From the NCBI GenBank assembly GCA_041686315.1, contig JAWLEC010000025.1, positions 1-27,895 on the forward strand: a stretch of 27,895 nucleotides of DNA, given 5' to 3'. Under the pieces are notes generated by a model. That model saw only the letters and a program-made list of their open reading frames with translations. It had not been told where the DNA came from and did no database searches. Every line of letters starts with the position of its first letter. Positions within the stretch are counted from its first letter, which is position 1. Position numbers and translations under genes: made by a program. The DNA is from Sva-07 sp041686315. Its GTDB lineage: Bacteria; Actinomycetota; Acidimicrobiia; Acidimicrobiales; Ilumatobacteraceae. This document shows positions 8,681 to 17,002 of this stretch, piece by piece.

Positions 8681-11600
8681 TCAGTCGGCGTCGGGCGGGA
8701 CGAGGTCGCGGAGCAAGCCGACGAGGTACTCCGACGGGTCGGTGTTGCGGGGAAGCGGCACCACCAACTGGTGCAGGTCCTCTTTGTACTTGGCGCCCTT
8801 CGACAGGCGACGCAGGCGCATCGTCTCGCTGAGCCTCAGCTCGAGCGGGGTGAGACGGGCGTCGGTCGAGCTGATCTGCAGGTCGGTGACGCCGAGGCGG
8901 TGGCACTCGGCGCGCAGGTGGCCCACCTGCAGCAGCGCCGCCGCCGGCTCGGGGAGCGGCCCGTAGCGGTCCTCCCACTCGGTGCGGATGTCGTCGACCT
9001 CGGCGGCGCTGGTCACCGCCGCCAGTCGCCGGTATGCCTCCAGCCGCAGCTCCTCCTTGGCCACGTAGTCGGGCGGCAGGAACGAGTCGGTCGGCACGTC
9101 GAGCTTGATCTCGGGTGGCTGGTCGGGCGCCGGCTCGCCCTTCATCTCGCTGACCGCCTCGGTCACCATCTGGCAGTAGAGGTCGTACCCGACGGCGGCG
9201 ATGTGGCCCGACTGCGACTCGCCGAGCAGGTTGCCCGCACCGCGGATCTCGAGGTCGCGCATGGCGATCTTGAACCCCGAGCCGAGCTCCGTCGACTCGC
9301 CGATCGTGCGCAGACGCTCGTAGGCCTCCTCGGTGAGCACCTTGTCACGCGGGTGGAACAGGTAGGCGTACGCCCGCTGCCCCGAGCGGCCCACCCGGCC
9401 GCGCAGCTGGTGCATCTGTCCGAGGCCGAGCAGGTCGGAACGCTCCACCACGAGCGTGTTCACGGTGGGCATGTCGATGCCCGACTCGATGATGGTGGTG
9501 CAGACGAGCACGTCGTACTCGCCGTCCCAGAAGTCCTGCACCACCGTCTCGAGGGTGCCCTCGTCCATCTGGCCGTGGGCGACGGCGATGCGGGCCTCGG
9601 GCACCAGCTGGCGCAGACGGCTGGCGGCGGTGTCGATCGACTGCACCCGGTTGTGCACCCAGAAGACCTGGCCCTCGCGCAGCAGCTCGCGACGGATCGC
9701 CTCGACGGCGACGCGTTCGTCGTACTCGCCCACGTAGGTGAGGATCGGCTGGCGTTCGGCCGGCGGCGTCTGCAGCAGCGACAGGTCGCGGATGCCGACC
9801 AGCGACATCTCCAGCGTGCGCGGGATCGGCGTCGCCGACAGGGTGAGCACGTCGACGTTGGTCTTCAGCTTCTTCATCGTCTCCTTGTGCTGCACGCCGA
9901 AGCGCTGCTCCTCGTCGACGATCAGCAGCCCGAGGTCCTTGAAGCGCACGTCGTTGGCGAGCAGGCGGTGGGTGCCGATCACGCAGTCGATCTCGCCGCT
10001 CCTGATGCCCTCGATCACCTTCTTCGCCTGGGCGGCGGTGAGGAACCGCGACAGCACCTCCACCCGGATCGGGTAGCCGGCGAACCGGTCGGCGAAGGTG
10101 TTGCCGTGCTGGGTGGCCAGCAGGGTGGTGGGGGCGAGGACGGCGACTTGCTTGCCGTCCTGGATTGCCTTGAACGCGCCCCGGATCGCCACCTCGGTCT
10201 TGCCGAAGCCGACGTCGCCGCACACCAGCCGGTCCATCGGGTACGGGCGTTCCATGTCGCTCTTGATGTCGTCGATGGCGGTGCGCTGGTCGGGCGTCTC
10301 CACGAACGGGAACGCCTCCTCCATCTCCGCCTGCCACGGCGTGTCGTGGGGGAACGAGTGACCCTCCGCGTTCACGCGCTTCTGGTAGAGCACCACGAGT
10401 TCCTGGGCGATCTCGCGCACGGCGGACCGCACGCGGCTCTTGGTCTTCGCGAAGTCGGAACCGCCGAGCTTGTGCAGCTTGGGGGCCTCGCCGCCGACGT
10501 ACTGGCGCAGCGTGTCGATCTGGTCGGACGGCACGTAGAGCTTGTCGCCGCCCTTGTAGGAGATCAGCAGGTAGTCGCGTTCCACGCCGCCGATGGCCCG
10601 CTTCACCATGCCCTCGTACTTGCCCACCCCGTGCTGGTGGTGGACGACGTAGTTGCCGGCGTGCAGGTCCTCGAAGGTGCTGGCGCCCTGGCGGGGCTGC
10701 TTGCGTGCCCTGCGATGGGCGCGGCGCCGACCGGTGAGGTCGCTCTCGGCGACGATCGCCACCTTGGCGTTGGGCAGGGTGGCGCCGCGGTGGAGCGGGG
10801 CGACGACGGTGTGGCCGCCGGGCGGCAGCGCGAGGTGGTCGCCGTCACGGCGGCGGGCGACGGGGAAGTCGAGCCCGTGGTCGAGCAGGAGGCTGCGGAG
10901 ACGTTCGGCCGATCCGGTCCCGTCGGCGGCCACGACGACCCGGAAGCCCTTGCCGATCAGTTCGTTGAGCCGGTCGGTCAGGCCCGAACCGTCGCCCGCC
11001 ACGGGACCCCATCCGGAGGCCTCCACGAGTGGGGTGTCGGGCGACTCGGGGGTGGAGTCGATCGACCAGAACGAGCCGGCGCTGTCGAGCAGCGTGTCGG
11101 GGTCGGCGTGCAGGCGCGGGAACGACTTGTCGGGATCGCGTGCCCACGTGGAGGCGAGCGTGCGGGCGAGGTCGTCCTCTTCGGCGATGAGGTCGGCGGC
11201 GCGGTCGCGCATGCGGCGGGGCTCGACCAGCACCACCTTGGCGGTGTCGGGGAGGACGTCGGTGACGAGGCGGTCGTCGTCGACCAGCCAGGGCAGCCAG
11301 CTCTCCATGCCGTCGAAGTGGGCGCCCTCGGCGAGGCGTTCCCACTGCTCGCGGCCCCAGGGTTCGCTCTGCACGAGGCGGGCGGCGCGGGCGCGGACGT
11401 CGTCGGTGGGCATCAGTTCCCGGGCGGGGAAGATGCGCACCTCGGCGAGGTCGTCGACCGAGCGCTGGTCGTTCACGCCGAACCGGGTGAGGCGGTCGAC
11501 CTCGTCGCCCCACAGGTCGATGCGAATGGGTGCATCGGCGGTGGAGGGGAACACGTCGACGATGGCGCCACGGCGGGCGAACTCGCCGCGGTGTTCCACC

Positions 11601-12226
11601 AGTTCCTCGCGGCGGTACCCGAACTCGACGAGGCGGGCGGCGAGGTCGTCGGGGTCGACCTCCGAGCCCGGGCGGATCACGACCGGTTCGGTGGTGGTGG
11701 CGCCGGGGCCGAGCTTCTGCAGCAGGGAGCGCACGCTGGCGACGATCACGGCGGGGCAACGGTCGGGGTCGCGCAGGCGCCACAGCACGTCGAGGCGCTG
11801 GCCCATGGTCTCCACGCTGGGGCTCACGCGCTCGAAGGGGAGGGTCTCCCATCCGGGGAAGTGCGCCACCTCGCCGGCGGGAAGGAACGGGGCGAGGTCG
11901 TCGGCGAGCTGACCGGCCATCGTGCCGGTGGGGCACGCCACCACGAGCGGGCGGCGTGACGACAAGGTGGCGAGCGCGGCGATGGAGATCGGCCGGGCGA
12001 CCTCCACCACGGCGAGCCGGGCGGTCGGGTCGCCGAGGGCGCGGGTGAGGCCCGGCTCGTCGCGCAGCAGCGCCGGCAGCGAGCCGAGCGGTGCACTCAT
12101 CGCGTCCTCGGGCGCCGTCGGATCGTCAGCGGTGCGGTCGGAGCGTGTGCCGGAGGTGGTCGGCCCGGCGGCGTCGGTGGCCGTCCGGCGGGCAGCTTCG
12201 GTGGCGGTGGAGGGGGTGGCCGTCAT
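8681..12226 (-). CDS. mfd: Transcription-repair coupling factor Mfd
   Basis: An 1181-residue ATP-dependent DNA translocase that removes stalled RNA polymerase from lesions and recruits UvrA. After a low-complexity Thr/Ala-rich extension of about 42 residues comes the UvrB-like N-terminal region. The RNA polymerase interaction domain is near 515-585 (HAGNYVVHHQHGVGKYEGM). The RecG-like motor has Walker A GDVGFGKTE (about 670), VIGTHRLL, DEEQRFGV (about 769), SATPIPRTLEMS and QLRGRVGRSGQRAYAYLF (about 938). A TRCF C-terminal domain follows. The ATG at 12226 overlaps the pth stop (ATGA), supporting this start and coupled translation; ATG 12100 would remove the extension. Palindrome A follows the stop by 18 nt. 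Confidence 0.98.
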   Translation of the reverse strand: MTATPSTATEAARRTATDAAGPTTSGTRSDRTADDPTAPEDAMSAPLGSLPALLRDEPGLTRALGDPTARLAVVEVARPISIAALATLSSRRPLVVACPTGTMAGQLADDLAPFLPAGEVAHFPGWETLPFERVSPSVETMGQRLDVLWRLRDPDRCPAVIVASVRSLLQKLGPGATTTEPVVIRPGSEVDPDDLAARLVEFGYRREELVEHRGEFARRGAIVDVFPSTADAPIRIDLWGDEVDRLTRFGVNDQRSVDDLAEVRIFPARELMPTDDVRARAARLVQSEPWGREQWERLAEGAHFDGMESWLPWLVDDDRLVTDVLPDTAKVVLVEPRRMRDRAADLIAEEDDLARTLASTWARDPDKSFPRLHADPDTLLDSAGSFWSIDSTPESPDTPLVEASGWGPVAGDGSGLTDRLNELIGKGFRVVVAADGTGSAERLRSLLLDHGLDFPVARRRDGDHLALPPGGHTVVAPLHRGATLPNAKVAIVAESDLTGRRRAHRRARKQPRQGASTFEDLHAGNYVVHHQHGVGKYEGMVKRAIGGVERDYLLISYKGGDKLYVPSDQIDTLRQYVGGEAPKLHKLGGSDFAKTKSRVRSAVREIAQELVVLYQKRVNAEGHSFPHDTPWQAEMEEAFPFVETPDQRTAIDDIKSDMERPYPMDRLVCGDVGFGKTEVAIRGAFKAIQDGKQVAVLAPTTLLATQHGNTFADRFAGYPIRVEVLSRFLTAAQAKKVIEGIRSGEIDCVIGTHRLLANDVRFKDLGLLIVDEEQRFGVQHKETMKKLKTNVDVLTLSATPIPRTLEMSLVGIRDLSLLQTPPAERQPILTYVGEYDERVAVEAIRRELLREGQVFWVHNRVQSIDTAASRLRQLVPEARIAVAHGQMDEGTLETVVQDFWDGEYDVLVCTTIIESGIDMPTVNTLVVERSDLLGLGQMHQLRGRVGRSGQRAYAYLFHPRDKVLTEEAYERLRTIGESTELGSGFKIAMRDLEIRGAGNLLGESQSGHIAAVGYDLYCQMVTEAVSEMKGEPAPDQPPEIKLDVPTDSFLPPDYVAKEELRLEAYRRLAAVTSAAEVDDIRTEWEDRYGPLPEPAAALLQVGHLRAECHRLGVTDLQISSTDARLTPLELRLSETMRLRRLSKGAKYKEDLHQLVVPLPRNTDPSEYLVGLLRDLVPPDAD

Positions 12227-12843
12227 CGCTTCCCATTGAACCGTTGCATCGCCGTCTCGACGCCGTGTTCGATGATCGTCTCGACGGCGTCGGCGGCTTC
12301 GACCACCGCCACGTCGAGGAGTTCGCGTTCGCGCCGGGGGATCCGCGACAGCACGTGTCCCTTGCCGAGGTCCTTGTGGTCGGGCTTTCCCACGCCGATG
12401 CGGACGCGCAGGAAGTCGGGCGATTTGAGGTGCTGGTTGATCGAGCGCAGGCCGTTGTGGCCGGCGAGGCCGCCGCCGGCCTTGATCTTCAGTTCGCCGG
12501 GGGGCAGGTCGAGCTCGTCGTGCACGACGATCAGCTGCTCGGGTGACTCGATGCGGTAGCGGCGCACGAGGGCGCCGACGGCCCGACCGGACTCGTTCAT
12601 GTAGGTGATGGGGAAGGCGAGCACGACGCGGTCGGGGTCGACGGGGTCGCCGAATCGGGTCTCGGCGACGAGCGCATCGTCGCGGCCGCCTTTCAGGGTG
12701 ACGCCCGTGCGTTCGGCGAGGAGGCGCACGGCTTGCTCGCCCACGTTGTGGCGGGTGCGTGCGTACTTCTCGCCCGGATTGCCGAGGCCCACCACCAGCC
12801 AGTCGAACGGCTGGCCCTTTCCCTCTCGTCCGAACAGTTTCAC
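12223..12843 (-). CDS. pth: Peptidyl-tRNA hydrolase
   Basis: Releases peptides from tRNAs dropped by ribosomes; cytosolic and usually essential. The 206-residue protein has WLVVGLGNPGEKYARTRHNVG (with the catalytic His in RHNVG), the Asn-containing YMNESGRAV, VVHDELDLPPG with the Asp that orients the His, and GGGLAGHNGLRSI. The GTG at 12843 was chosen over the GTG at 12861 because GGGAG lies 5 nt upstream and the product then begins MKLFGREG. The stop overlaps the mfd start by four bases (ATGA). Palindrome B lies 28 nt upstream, separating it from rplY, so pth-mfd probably has its own promoter or depends on readthrough. The N-terminal FGREGKGQPF stretch is slightly longer than in E. coli. Confidence 0.97.
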   Translation of the reverse strand: MKLFGREGKGQPFDWLVVGLGNPGEKYARTRHNVGEQAVRLLAERTGVTLKGGRDDALVAETRFGDPVDPDRVVLAFPITYMNESGRAVGALVRRYRIESPEQLIVVHDELDLPPGELKIKAGGGLAGHNGLRSINQHLKSPDFLRVRIGVGKPDHKDLGKGHVLSRIPRRERELLDVAVVEAADAVETIIEHGVETAMQRFNGKR

Positions 12844-12871
12844 GATCGCTCCCTCACACACCCTGTCCCAT

Positions 12872-12924
12872 CCGAAAAATGCCTGGATCGTTGCGGCAGC
12901 CGCAACGATCCAGGCATTTTTCGG
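12872..12924. terminator. 53-nt palindrome, copy B (after rplY)
   Basis: A perfect 25-bp inverted repeat (12872-12896 with 12900-12924) around a CAG loop. The tips are CCGAAAAATGCC and GGCATTTTTCGG as in the other copies, but the inner stem (TGGATCGTTGCGG) differs from copies C and D while staying fully paired. It starts 39 nt beyond the rplY stop and ends 28 nt before the pth start. The A5/T5 lower stem makes a bidirectional intrinsic terminator plausible. Confidence 0.8.
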
Positions 12925-12963
12925 TCGAGATCCGGTTCCGGGCGCCGAGCGACGCCCGCGACG

Positions 12964-13632
12964 TCACTCGGAGCTGCCGCCGGCCTCACCGGCTTCGGCA
13001 CCTCCGGCGCCCTCGCCGCCTTCGGCCTCGGCCAGCGCCTCTTCGCGCTCGGCCTCTTCGGCGTCGAGCACGGGCGTGCGCATCGTGAGCACCGTGACCA
13101 CGGCTGCTTCGGGATCCGCCTCGGCGACCACGCCGGACGGCAGCGGGACGTCCTCGATGCGGATGACGCTGTCCATGGTCATGTCGGTGATGTCGATGGT
13201 GACGCCGTCGGGGATGTTGCGCGGCGTGGTGCGCACGTCGATCTCGTTCATGGCCAGGTCGACCAGGCCGTTGTGCTGCGACACGTCCTTGGCTTCACCT
13301 TCGAGGTGGACGGGGATCGACACCACGATCTCCTCGTTGAGGTTCACCTGGATGAAGTCGATGTGCTGCACCGAGCGGCGTACGGGATGGCGCTGGATGT
13401 CCTTGATGATCGAGGGGTAGATGGTGCCGTCGACCGTGAGGTCGAGGATGGTGTTCATGCCGGCCCCGCCGGAGAGGGCCTGACGCAGCTCGCGGCGATC
13501 GACGCTGACGCTCATCGGATCCATGCCGTGGCCGTAGACGACCGCAGGGATCTTGCCCGCGGCGCGCAGGCGACGGGAGTCGGAGCTGCCGGTGCGGCGC
13601 CCGGCTTCGGCGGTGAGGACAGTCTCAGACAT
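12964..13632 (-). CDS. rplY: 50S ribosomal protein bL25, Ctc/TL5 form
   Basis: Binds 5S rRNA in the central protuberance. At 222 residues it is the long Ctc-type form: an N-terminal L25 domain (about 1-95, RRTGSSDSRRLRAAGKIPAVVYGHG and HPVRRSVQHIDFIQV) plus the C-terminal beta domain (about 96-185, with VSQHNGLVDLAMNEIDVR). The tail is acidic and low-complexity (AEEAEREEALAEAEGGEGAG). ATG at 13632 has GGAAG about 9 nt upstream. The 170-nt leader up to the DUF559 stop includes palindrome C and a T-poor region but no riboswitch I recognise. Position between prs and pth matches B. subtilis ctc. Palindrome B follows its stop. Confidence 0.96.
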   Translation of the reverse strand: MSETVLTAEAGRRTGSSDSRRLRAAGKIPAVVYGHGMDPMSVSVDRRELRQALSGGAGMNTILDLTVDGTIYPSIIKDIQRHPVRRSVQHIDFIQVNLNEEIVVSIPVHLEGEAKDVSQHNGLVDLAMNEIDVRTTPRNIPDGVTIDITDMTMDSVIRIEDVPLPSGVVAEADPEAAVVTVLTMRTPVLDAEEAEREEALAEAEGGEGAGGAEAGEAGGSSE

Positions 13633-13771
13633 GGTGATCGGCTTCCATCGAATCTCGTGACGGCGCCAGATCGGTCGGGCGCCCAGTCGTTACGGCAGCC
13701 CACCACGATACCGCCCCCTCCGCCCATCCCCTCCGCCCCCGGCTCAGCCGGCTCGATCCCCACCACCCATT

Positions 13772-13824
13772 CCGAAAAATGCCTCGTTCGTAGCGCCAGG
13801 CGCTACGAATCGGGCATTTTTCCG
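13772..13824. terminator. 53-nt palindrome, copy C (end of DUF559 gene)
   Basis: Nearly identical to copy D; it differs only at the last tip (TTTTTCCG instead of TTTTTCGG). On the plus strand 24 of 25 positions form Watson-Crick or G-U pairs around a CAG loop, apart from the altered tip. It overlaps the 3' end of the DUF559 gene: the last codons and the TAG stop lie inside it. It is a probable terminator, or a mobile palindromic repeat inserted at the gene end. Confidence 0.75.
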
Positions 13825-14747
13825 AGGTCGAGGGCTCGTCGTCGGTAGATGCGGGCGACCTGGCGGGCGGAGCCGGGAAGGTCCTGGCGCATCGTCTCGT
13901 CGAATCGGATCGTGAACCAGCCGACTTCGCCGCAGTCCCGGTCACGCGCCTGGTCCCTGCGTTGTCCCGCATCCCCACCGTGCCACCACGACGCCCCCGG
14001 TTCGACGCAGAACCTGATCGACGGCCAGGCGATGTCGAGGTGGACCGTCTCGCCGGATGCCAACACCACCGGGTACTGACGCTCCGGCTCGGGCAGGTCG
14101 AGGCGCTCCAGTGACTCGAGGAGTCGCCGTTCGAGGTTGCTCTGTGTCGGCCGTGCCCGCGTCACGGCCCGTTCGAGCCACCGCTCGAACACGGCCACAC
14201 CGTCCTTGCCCCGGCAGCGATGGCGCTCGAGGTAGGCGGCCGCATCGGTGGGTGTCACCAGGCCGTGGTGCCAGGCGTCCTCGGCGGCGCGCTCGAACCG
14301 GTGCTGGGTGAATGCGGCGGCGAGGCCGAACAACATGCGCAGCGGGCGGGCGAGCACCAGGCCGTCGGCGCCGGTGACCCGATCCCGGTCGGGCTCGTAC
14401 CACGAGCACCGATGGAGATGGACCCAGGTGGGTAGCCGGCGCCGGAATCCGGTGGGCACCGTGAAGTGGATGTCGGCGGTGGGCATCGCCCGGAGCTCGT
14501 AGAAGTGAGCGGCCGTCCAGCCGCTCAGACAACCGTCGGCACGCAGTTGCACGGCGCGGCACCGCATCCGGAACGTCTCGGGCGATGACGCCGGCCGCAC
14601 CACGCCGGGAACCACGTCGACGAGCAGGCCCGACCGTCGTGCACGGGAGATGGCGTGATCGGACACGCCGAACCTGTCGCAGAGCTGGTCACGGCTGACG
14701 ACACCGTCCTGGTGGGCGGCGAGGAGGAGGATCTCGGAGGTGAGCAC
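13803..14747 (-). CDS. AbiEi-like N-terminus plus DUF559 nuclease-like protein
   Basis: A 314-residue protein. The N-terminal part (about 1-60, LAAHQDGVVSRDQLCDRFGVS) resembles the winged-helix domain of AbiEi-type antitoxin-like proteins. The C-terminal part (about 215-305) resembles the DUF559/Vsr-like PD-(D/E)xK nuclease fold: HLDIAWP, FCVEPGASWWHGG, then QRRDQARDRDCGEVGWFTIRF. The putative catalytic Asp and Glu are present; the usual EvDG reads EPGA. Such proteins are frequent in actinobacteria, often as several paralogues, with unproven function. No toxin partner is adjacent. It is inserted between prs and rplY and bracketed by palindromes D and C, suggesting later acquisition. The GTG start at 14747 abuts GGAGGGG, so close that the start may be imprecise. 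The last residues GKMPDS and the stop come from palindrome C. Confidence 0.75.
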   Translation of the reverse strand: MLTSEILLLAAHQDGVVSRDQLCDRFGVSDHAISRARRSGLLVDVVPGVVRPASSPETFRMRCRAVQLRADGCLSGWTAAHFYELRAMPTADIHFTVPTGFRRRLPTWVHLHRCSWYEPDRDRVTGADGLVLARPLRMLFGLAAAFTQHRFERAAEDAWHHGLVTPTDAAAYLERHRCRGKDGVAVFERWLERAVTRARPTQSNLERRLLESLERLDLPEPERQYPVVLASGETVHLDIAWPSIRFCVEPGASWWHGGDAGQRRDQARDRDCGEVGWFTIRFDETMRQDLPGSARQVARIYRRRALDLGKMPDS

Positions 14748-14809
14748 CCCCTCCAGTGGGCGGCCCGCCCCGGCGACCGGAACGCGACCCCGGAACTCGC
14801 CCCCGGAAC

Positions 14810-14862
14810 CCGAAAAATGCCTCGTTCGTAGCGCCAGGCGCTACGAATCGGGCATTTTTCGG
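14810..14862. terminator. 53-nt palindrome, copy D (after prs)
   Basis: Left arm CCGAAAAATGCCTCGTTCG, loop CAG, right arm ending CGGGCATTTTTCGG. It begins 24 nt beyond the prs stop and ends 62 nt before the DUF559 start. It is a probable bidirectional terminator ending the glmU-prs unit. As a plus-strand RNA it has one mismatch and two G-U pairs; as minus-strand RNA these become a 3x3 internal loop. Confidence 0.75.
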
Positions 14863-14886
14863 AGTGTTCGAAGGACGGGGTCGGGG

Positions 14887-15876
14887 TCAGGCGAGGTTCT
14901 CGCCGTCGAAGATCACGCTCACGCTGGTGTCGTCGAACACGGCGCCGAGCGCCTCGGCGATCAGGGGAGCCACCGAGAGCACCTCGATCTTGTCGATCTG
15001 CTTCTCGGGCGGCAGCGGGAGCGAGTTGGTGAGCACGATGCGCTCCATCGGGCTGTTCTTCAGCCGGTCGACGGCCGGACCCGACAGCACGCCGTGGGTG
15101 GCCATCGCCCACACCTCCGCGGCGCCACGGGCGACGAGCAGTTCGGCGGCCGCGCAGATCGTGCCGGCGGTGTCGATCATGTCGTCGGTGATCACGCACA
15201 CCCGGCCCTCGACGTCACCGAGCACCTCGGTGGCCTCGGCGACGTTGGCGGTGCCCTTCGGCCGGCGCTTGTAGATGAACGCCAGGTCGGCGCCGATGTC
15301 GCCGAGGTGTTGGGCCATCCGCTCGGCCACCTTGATGCGCCCGGCGTCGGGCGACACGATCACCGGTTCCTTCGCGTTCTTGCGCACGTAGTCCTCGAGC
15401 ACCGGCATCGCGGTGAGATGGTCGACCGGACCCTCGAAGAAGCCCTGGATCTGACCCGAGTGGAGATCGATCGAGATCATCCGCTTGGCGCCGGCCGCGT
15501 TGAACATGTCGGCGACGAGCCGTGCCGTGATGGGCTCACGGCCCTCGGCCTTGCGGTCCTGGCGGGCGTAGCCGTAGAACGGGCACACGGCGGTGATGCG
15601 CTTGGCGGATGCCCGGTAGGCGGCGTCGATCATGATCAGGTGCTCCATGATCGAATCGTTCACGGAGCGGCCGTCGACGCCGTAGTGGGTCTGCATCACG
15701 AACACGTCGGAGCCGCGGATCGACTCACCGAACCGGCACCGCACCTCGCCGTTGGCGAACTCGACCAGGTTGTCGTGGCCGAGCTCGATGTTGAGGTGGG
15801 ACGCGACCTCCTCTGCCAGTTCGGGATGGGTTCGTCCCGTGTAGAGGGCGAGCCGTTTGGTGGTGACCTTTTCCAT
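14887..15876 (-). CDS. prs: Ribose-phosphate pyrophosphokinase (PRPP synthase)
   Basis: Makes phosphoribosyl pyrophosphate from ribose 5-phosphate and ATP for nucleotide, His and Trp synthesis. The 329-residue protein begins KRLALYTGRTHPELAEEVA. It has the flexible ATP-binding region FYGYARQDRKAEGREPITAR, SIDLHSGQIQGFFEGPVDHL, VSPDAGRIKVAERMA and the PRPP-binding loop VITDDMIDTAGTI. ATG at 15876 was chosen because GGGAGGAAG precedes it at good spacing and the upstream frame looks non-coding. It follows the glmU-like gene by 40 nt, as in B. subtilis and mycobacteria, so the two are probably co-transcribed. Palindrome D closes the unit. Confidence 0.97.
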   Translation of the reverse strand: MEKVTTKRLALYTGRTHPELAEEVASHLNIELGHDNLVEFANGEVRCRFGESIRGSDVFVMQTHYGVDGRSVNDSIMEHLIMIDAAYRASAKRITAVCPFYGYARQDRKAEGREPITARLVADMFNAAGAKRMISIDLHSGQIQGFFEGPVDHLTAMPVLEDYVRKNAKEPVIVSPDAGRIKVAERMAQHLGDIGADLAFIYKRRPKGTANVAEATEVLGDVEGRVCVITDDMIDTAGTICAAAELLVARGAAEVWAMATHGVLSGPAVDRLKNSPMERIVLTNSLPLPPEKQIDKIEVLSVAPLIAEALGAVFDDTSVSVIFDGENLA

Positions 15877-15916
15877 CGGTGTGCTTCCTCCCGAAGCTGC
15901 TCGCCGACCCGGGTTC

Positions 15917-17002
15917 CTAGCCGGCAGGTGCAGTGTAGAAGGCGCCGGTCGTCGTGTCGGAAGCGACCGACGTCCCGCTCGGCAGATGGGCGTACGGACC
16001 GACGATCGCCCGGGGTCCGATCTCGGCGTCGTGGCCCACCGCATGCTCGACGGTCGCGCCGGCGCCGACGGCGCAGTCGACGAGACGGGTGTCGGGCCCG
16101 ATCTCGGCGCCGTCGCCGATCACCGTCGATCCCTGGAGGATCGTGCCGGGGTAGATCGTGACGTCGCGGCCGATGTCGACCGTGACGTCGATGAAGGTCT
16201 GGCGGGGGTCGAGCATGGTGACGCCGTTGAGCAGCCAGGCGCGGTTGGTGCGCGAGCGCAGTTCGCGTTCGGCCAGGGCGAGCTGCCAACGGTCGTTGAC
16301 GCCCTGGGTCTCGCCGGCCGGTGCCTGCACGCAGCCGATGCGGTGGCCCATCCCGGCGAGCACCGAGATCACGTCGGTGAGGTAGTACTCGCCCTGGGCG
16401 TTGGCGGTGGTGAGCTTGCGCAGCGCCGGTCCGAGCAGGTCGCGGCGGAATGCGTAGATCGACGTGCAGATCTCCTTCACGTCGAGCTCGTCGGGGGCGG
16501 CGTCACGGTGTTCGACGATGCGGTCGGCCTGCCCGTCGGCCTTGCGGATCACCCGGCCGTAGCCGGTGGGGTCGTCCATGATGCTGGTGAGCAGGGTGGC
16601 GGCATTGCCGCATTCGACATGGACCTCGACGAGCTCACGCACGGTGTCGGCGCGCAGCAGCGGGGTGTCGCCGGGGAGCACCACGATGGTGGCCTCGTCG
16701 TCGTAGTCGTCGCCGGGGAACGCGGTCATGCCGGTGGCCGCGGCGTCGCCGGTGCCGTTCTGTTCACGCTGCTCGACGAAGGCCACGTTGGCCCACGCCG
16801 GTGCCAGCTGCTGCACCTTCTTGGTGACCTGTTCGGCGCCGTGGCCGACGACCACGGCGGTGCGTTCGGGGCGGAGCTGTTCGAGCGAGTGGATGACGTG
16901 GAGCACCATCGCCCGACCGCAGATGAGGTGCAGGGGCTTCGGCCGGCTGGAGCGCATGCGGGTGCCCTCGCCGGCGGCAAGGATGATGGCGGAGACGCTC
17001 AT
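15917..17002 (-). CDS. GlmU-like uridylyltransferase lacking acetyltransferase half
   Basis: A 361-residue nucleotidyltransferase in the glmU position before prs. The N-terminal domain is GlmU-like: IILAAGEGTRMRSSRPKPLH, NGTGDAAATG, VVLPGDTPLL, TGYGRVIR, GEYYLTDVISVLAGMGH and GVNDRWQLALAERE. It should form a UDP-sugar from UTP and a sugar phosphate. The left-handed beta-helix begins (TIYPGTILQGSTVIGDGAEIG) but stops after IVGPYAHLPSGT. The part holding the acetyltransferase His, Tyr, Asn and Lys residues is absent; full GlmU is about 450-490 residues. The sugar-site motif usually read as NTG is CTS here (EICTSIYAF). The ATG at 17002 is the last base of the tRNA-Gln CCA. It may be a monofunctional UDP-GlcNAc pyrophosphorylase or use another sugar. 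No frameshift was seen in the 40 nt before prs. Confidence 0.85.
   Translation of the reverse strand: MSVSAIILAAGEGTRMRSSRPKPLHLICGRAMVLHVIHSLEQLRPERTAVVVGHGAEQVTKKVQQLAPAWANVAFVEQREQNGTGDAAATGMTAFPGDDYDDEATIVVLPGDTPLLRADTVRELVEVHVECGNAATLLTSIMDDPTGYGRVIRKADGQADRIVEHRDAAPDELDVKEICTSIYAFRRDLLGPALRKLTTANAQGEYYLTDVISVLAGMGHRIGCVQAPAGETQGVNDRWQLALAERELRSRTNRAWLLNGVTMLDPRQTFIDVTVDIGRDVTIYPGTILQGSTVIGDGAEIGPDTRLVDCAVGAGATVEHAVGHDAEIGPRAIVGPYAHLPSGTSVASDTTTGAFYTAPAG

Noticed and set aside
8663..11959. Very long plus-strand open frame of nearly 1100 codons
   Set aside because: It lies antisense to mfd, whose frame has all family motifs. The antisense translation is Leu/His/Val/Gly-rich with no domain, as expected from GC-rich third positions.
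13803..14747. Complete type IV toxin-antitoxin system
   Set aside because: The AbiEi-like gene has no AbiEii-type nucleotidyltransferase toxin next to it; its neighbours are prs and rplY.
12872..14862. Palindromes as a CRISPR array
   Set aside because: The copies are 0.9-4.2 kb apart with genes between them, not regularly spaced, and no cas genes are present.
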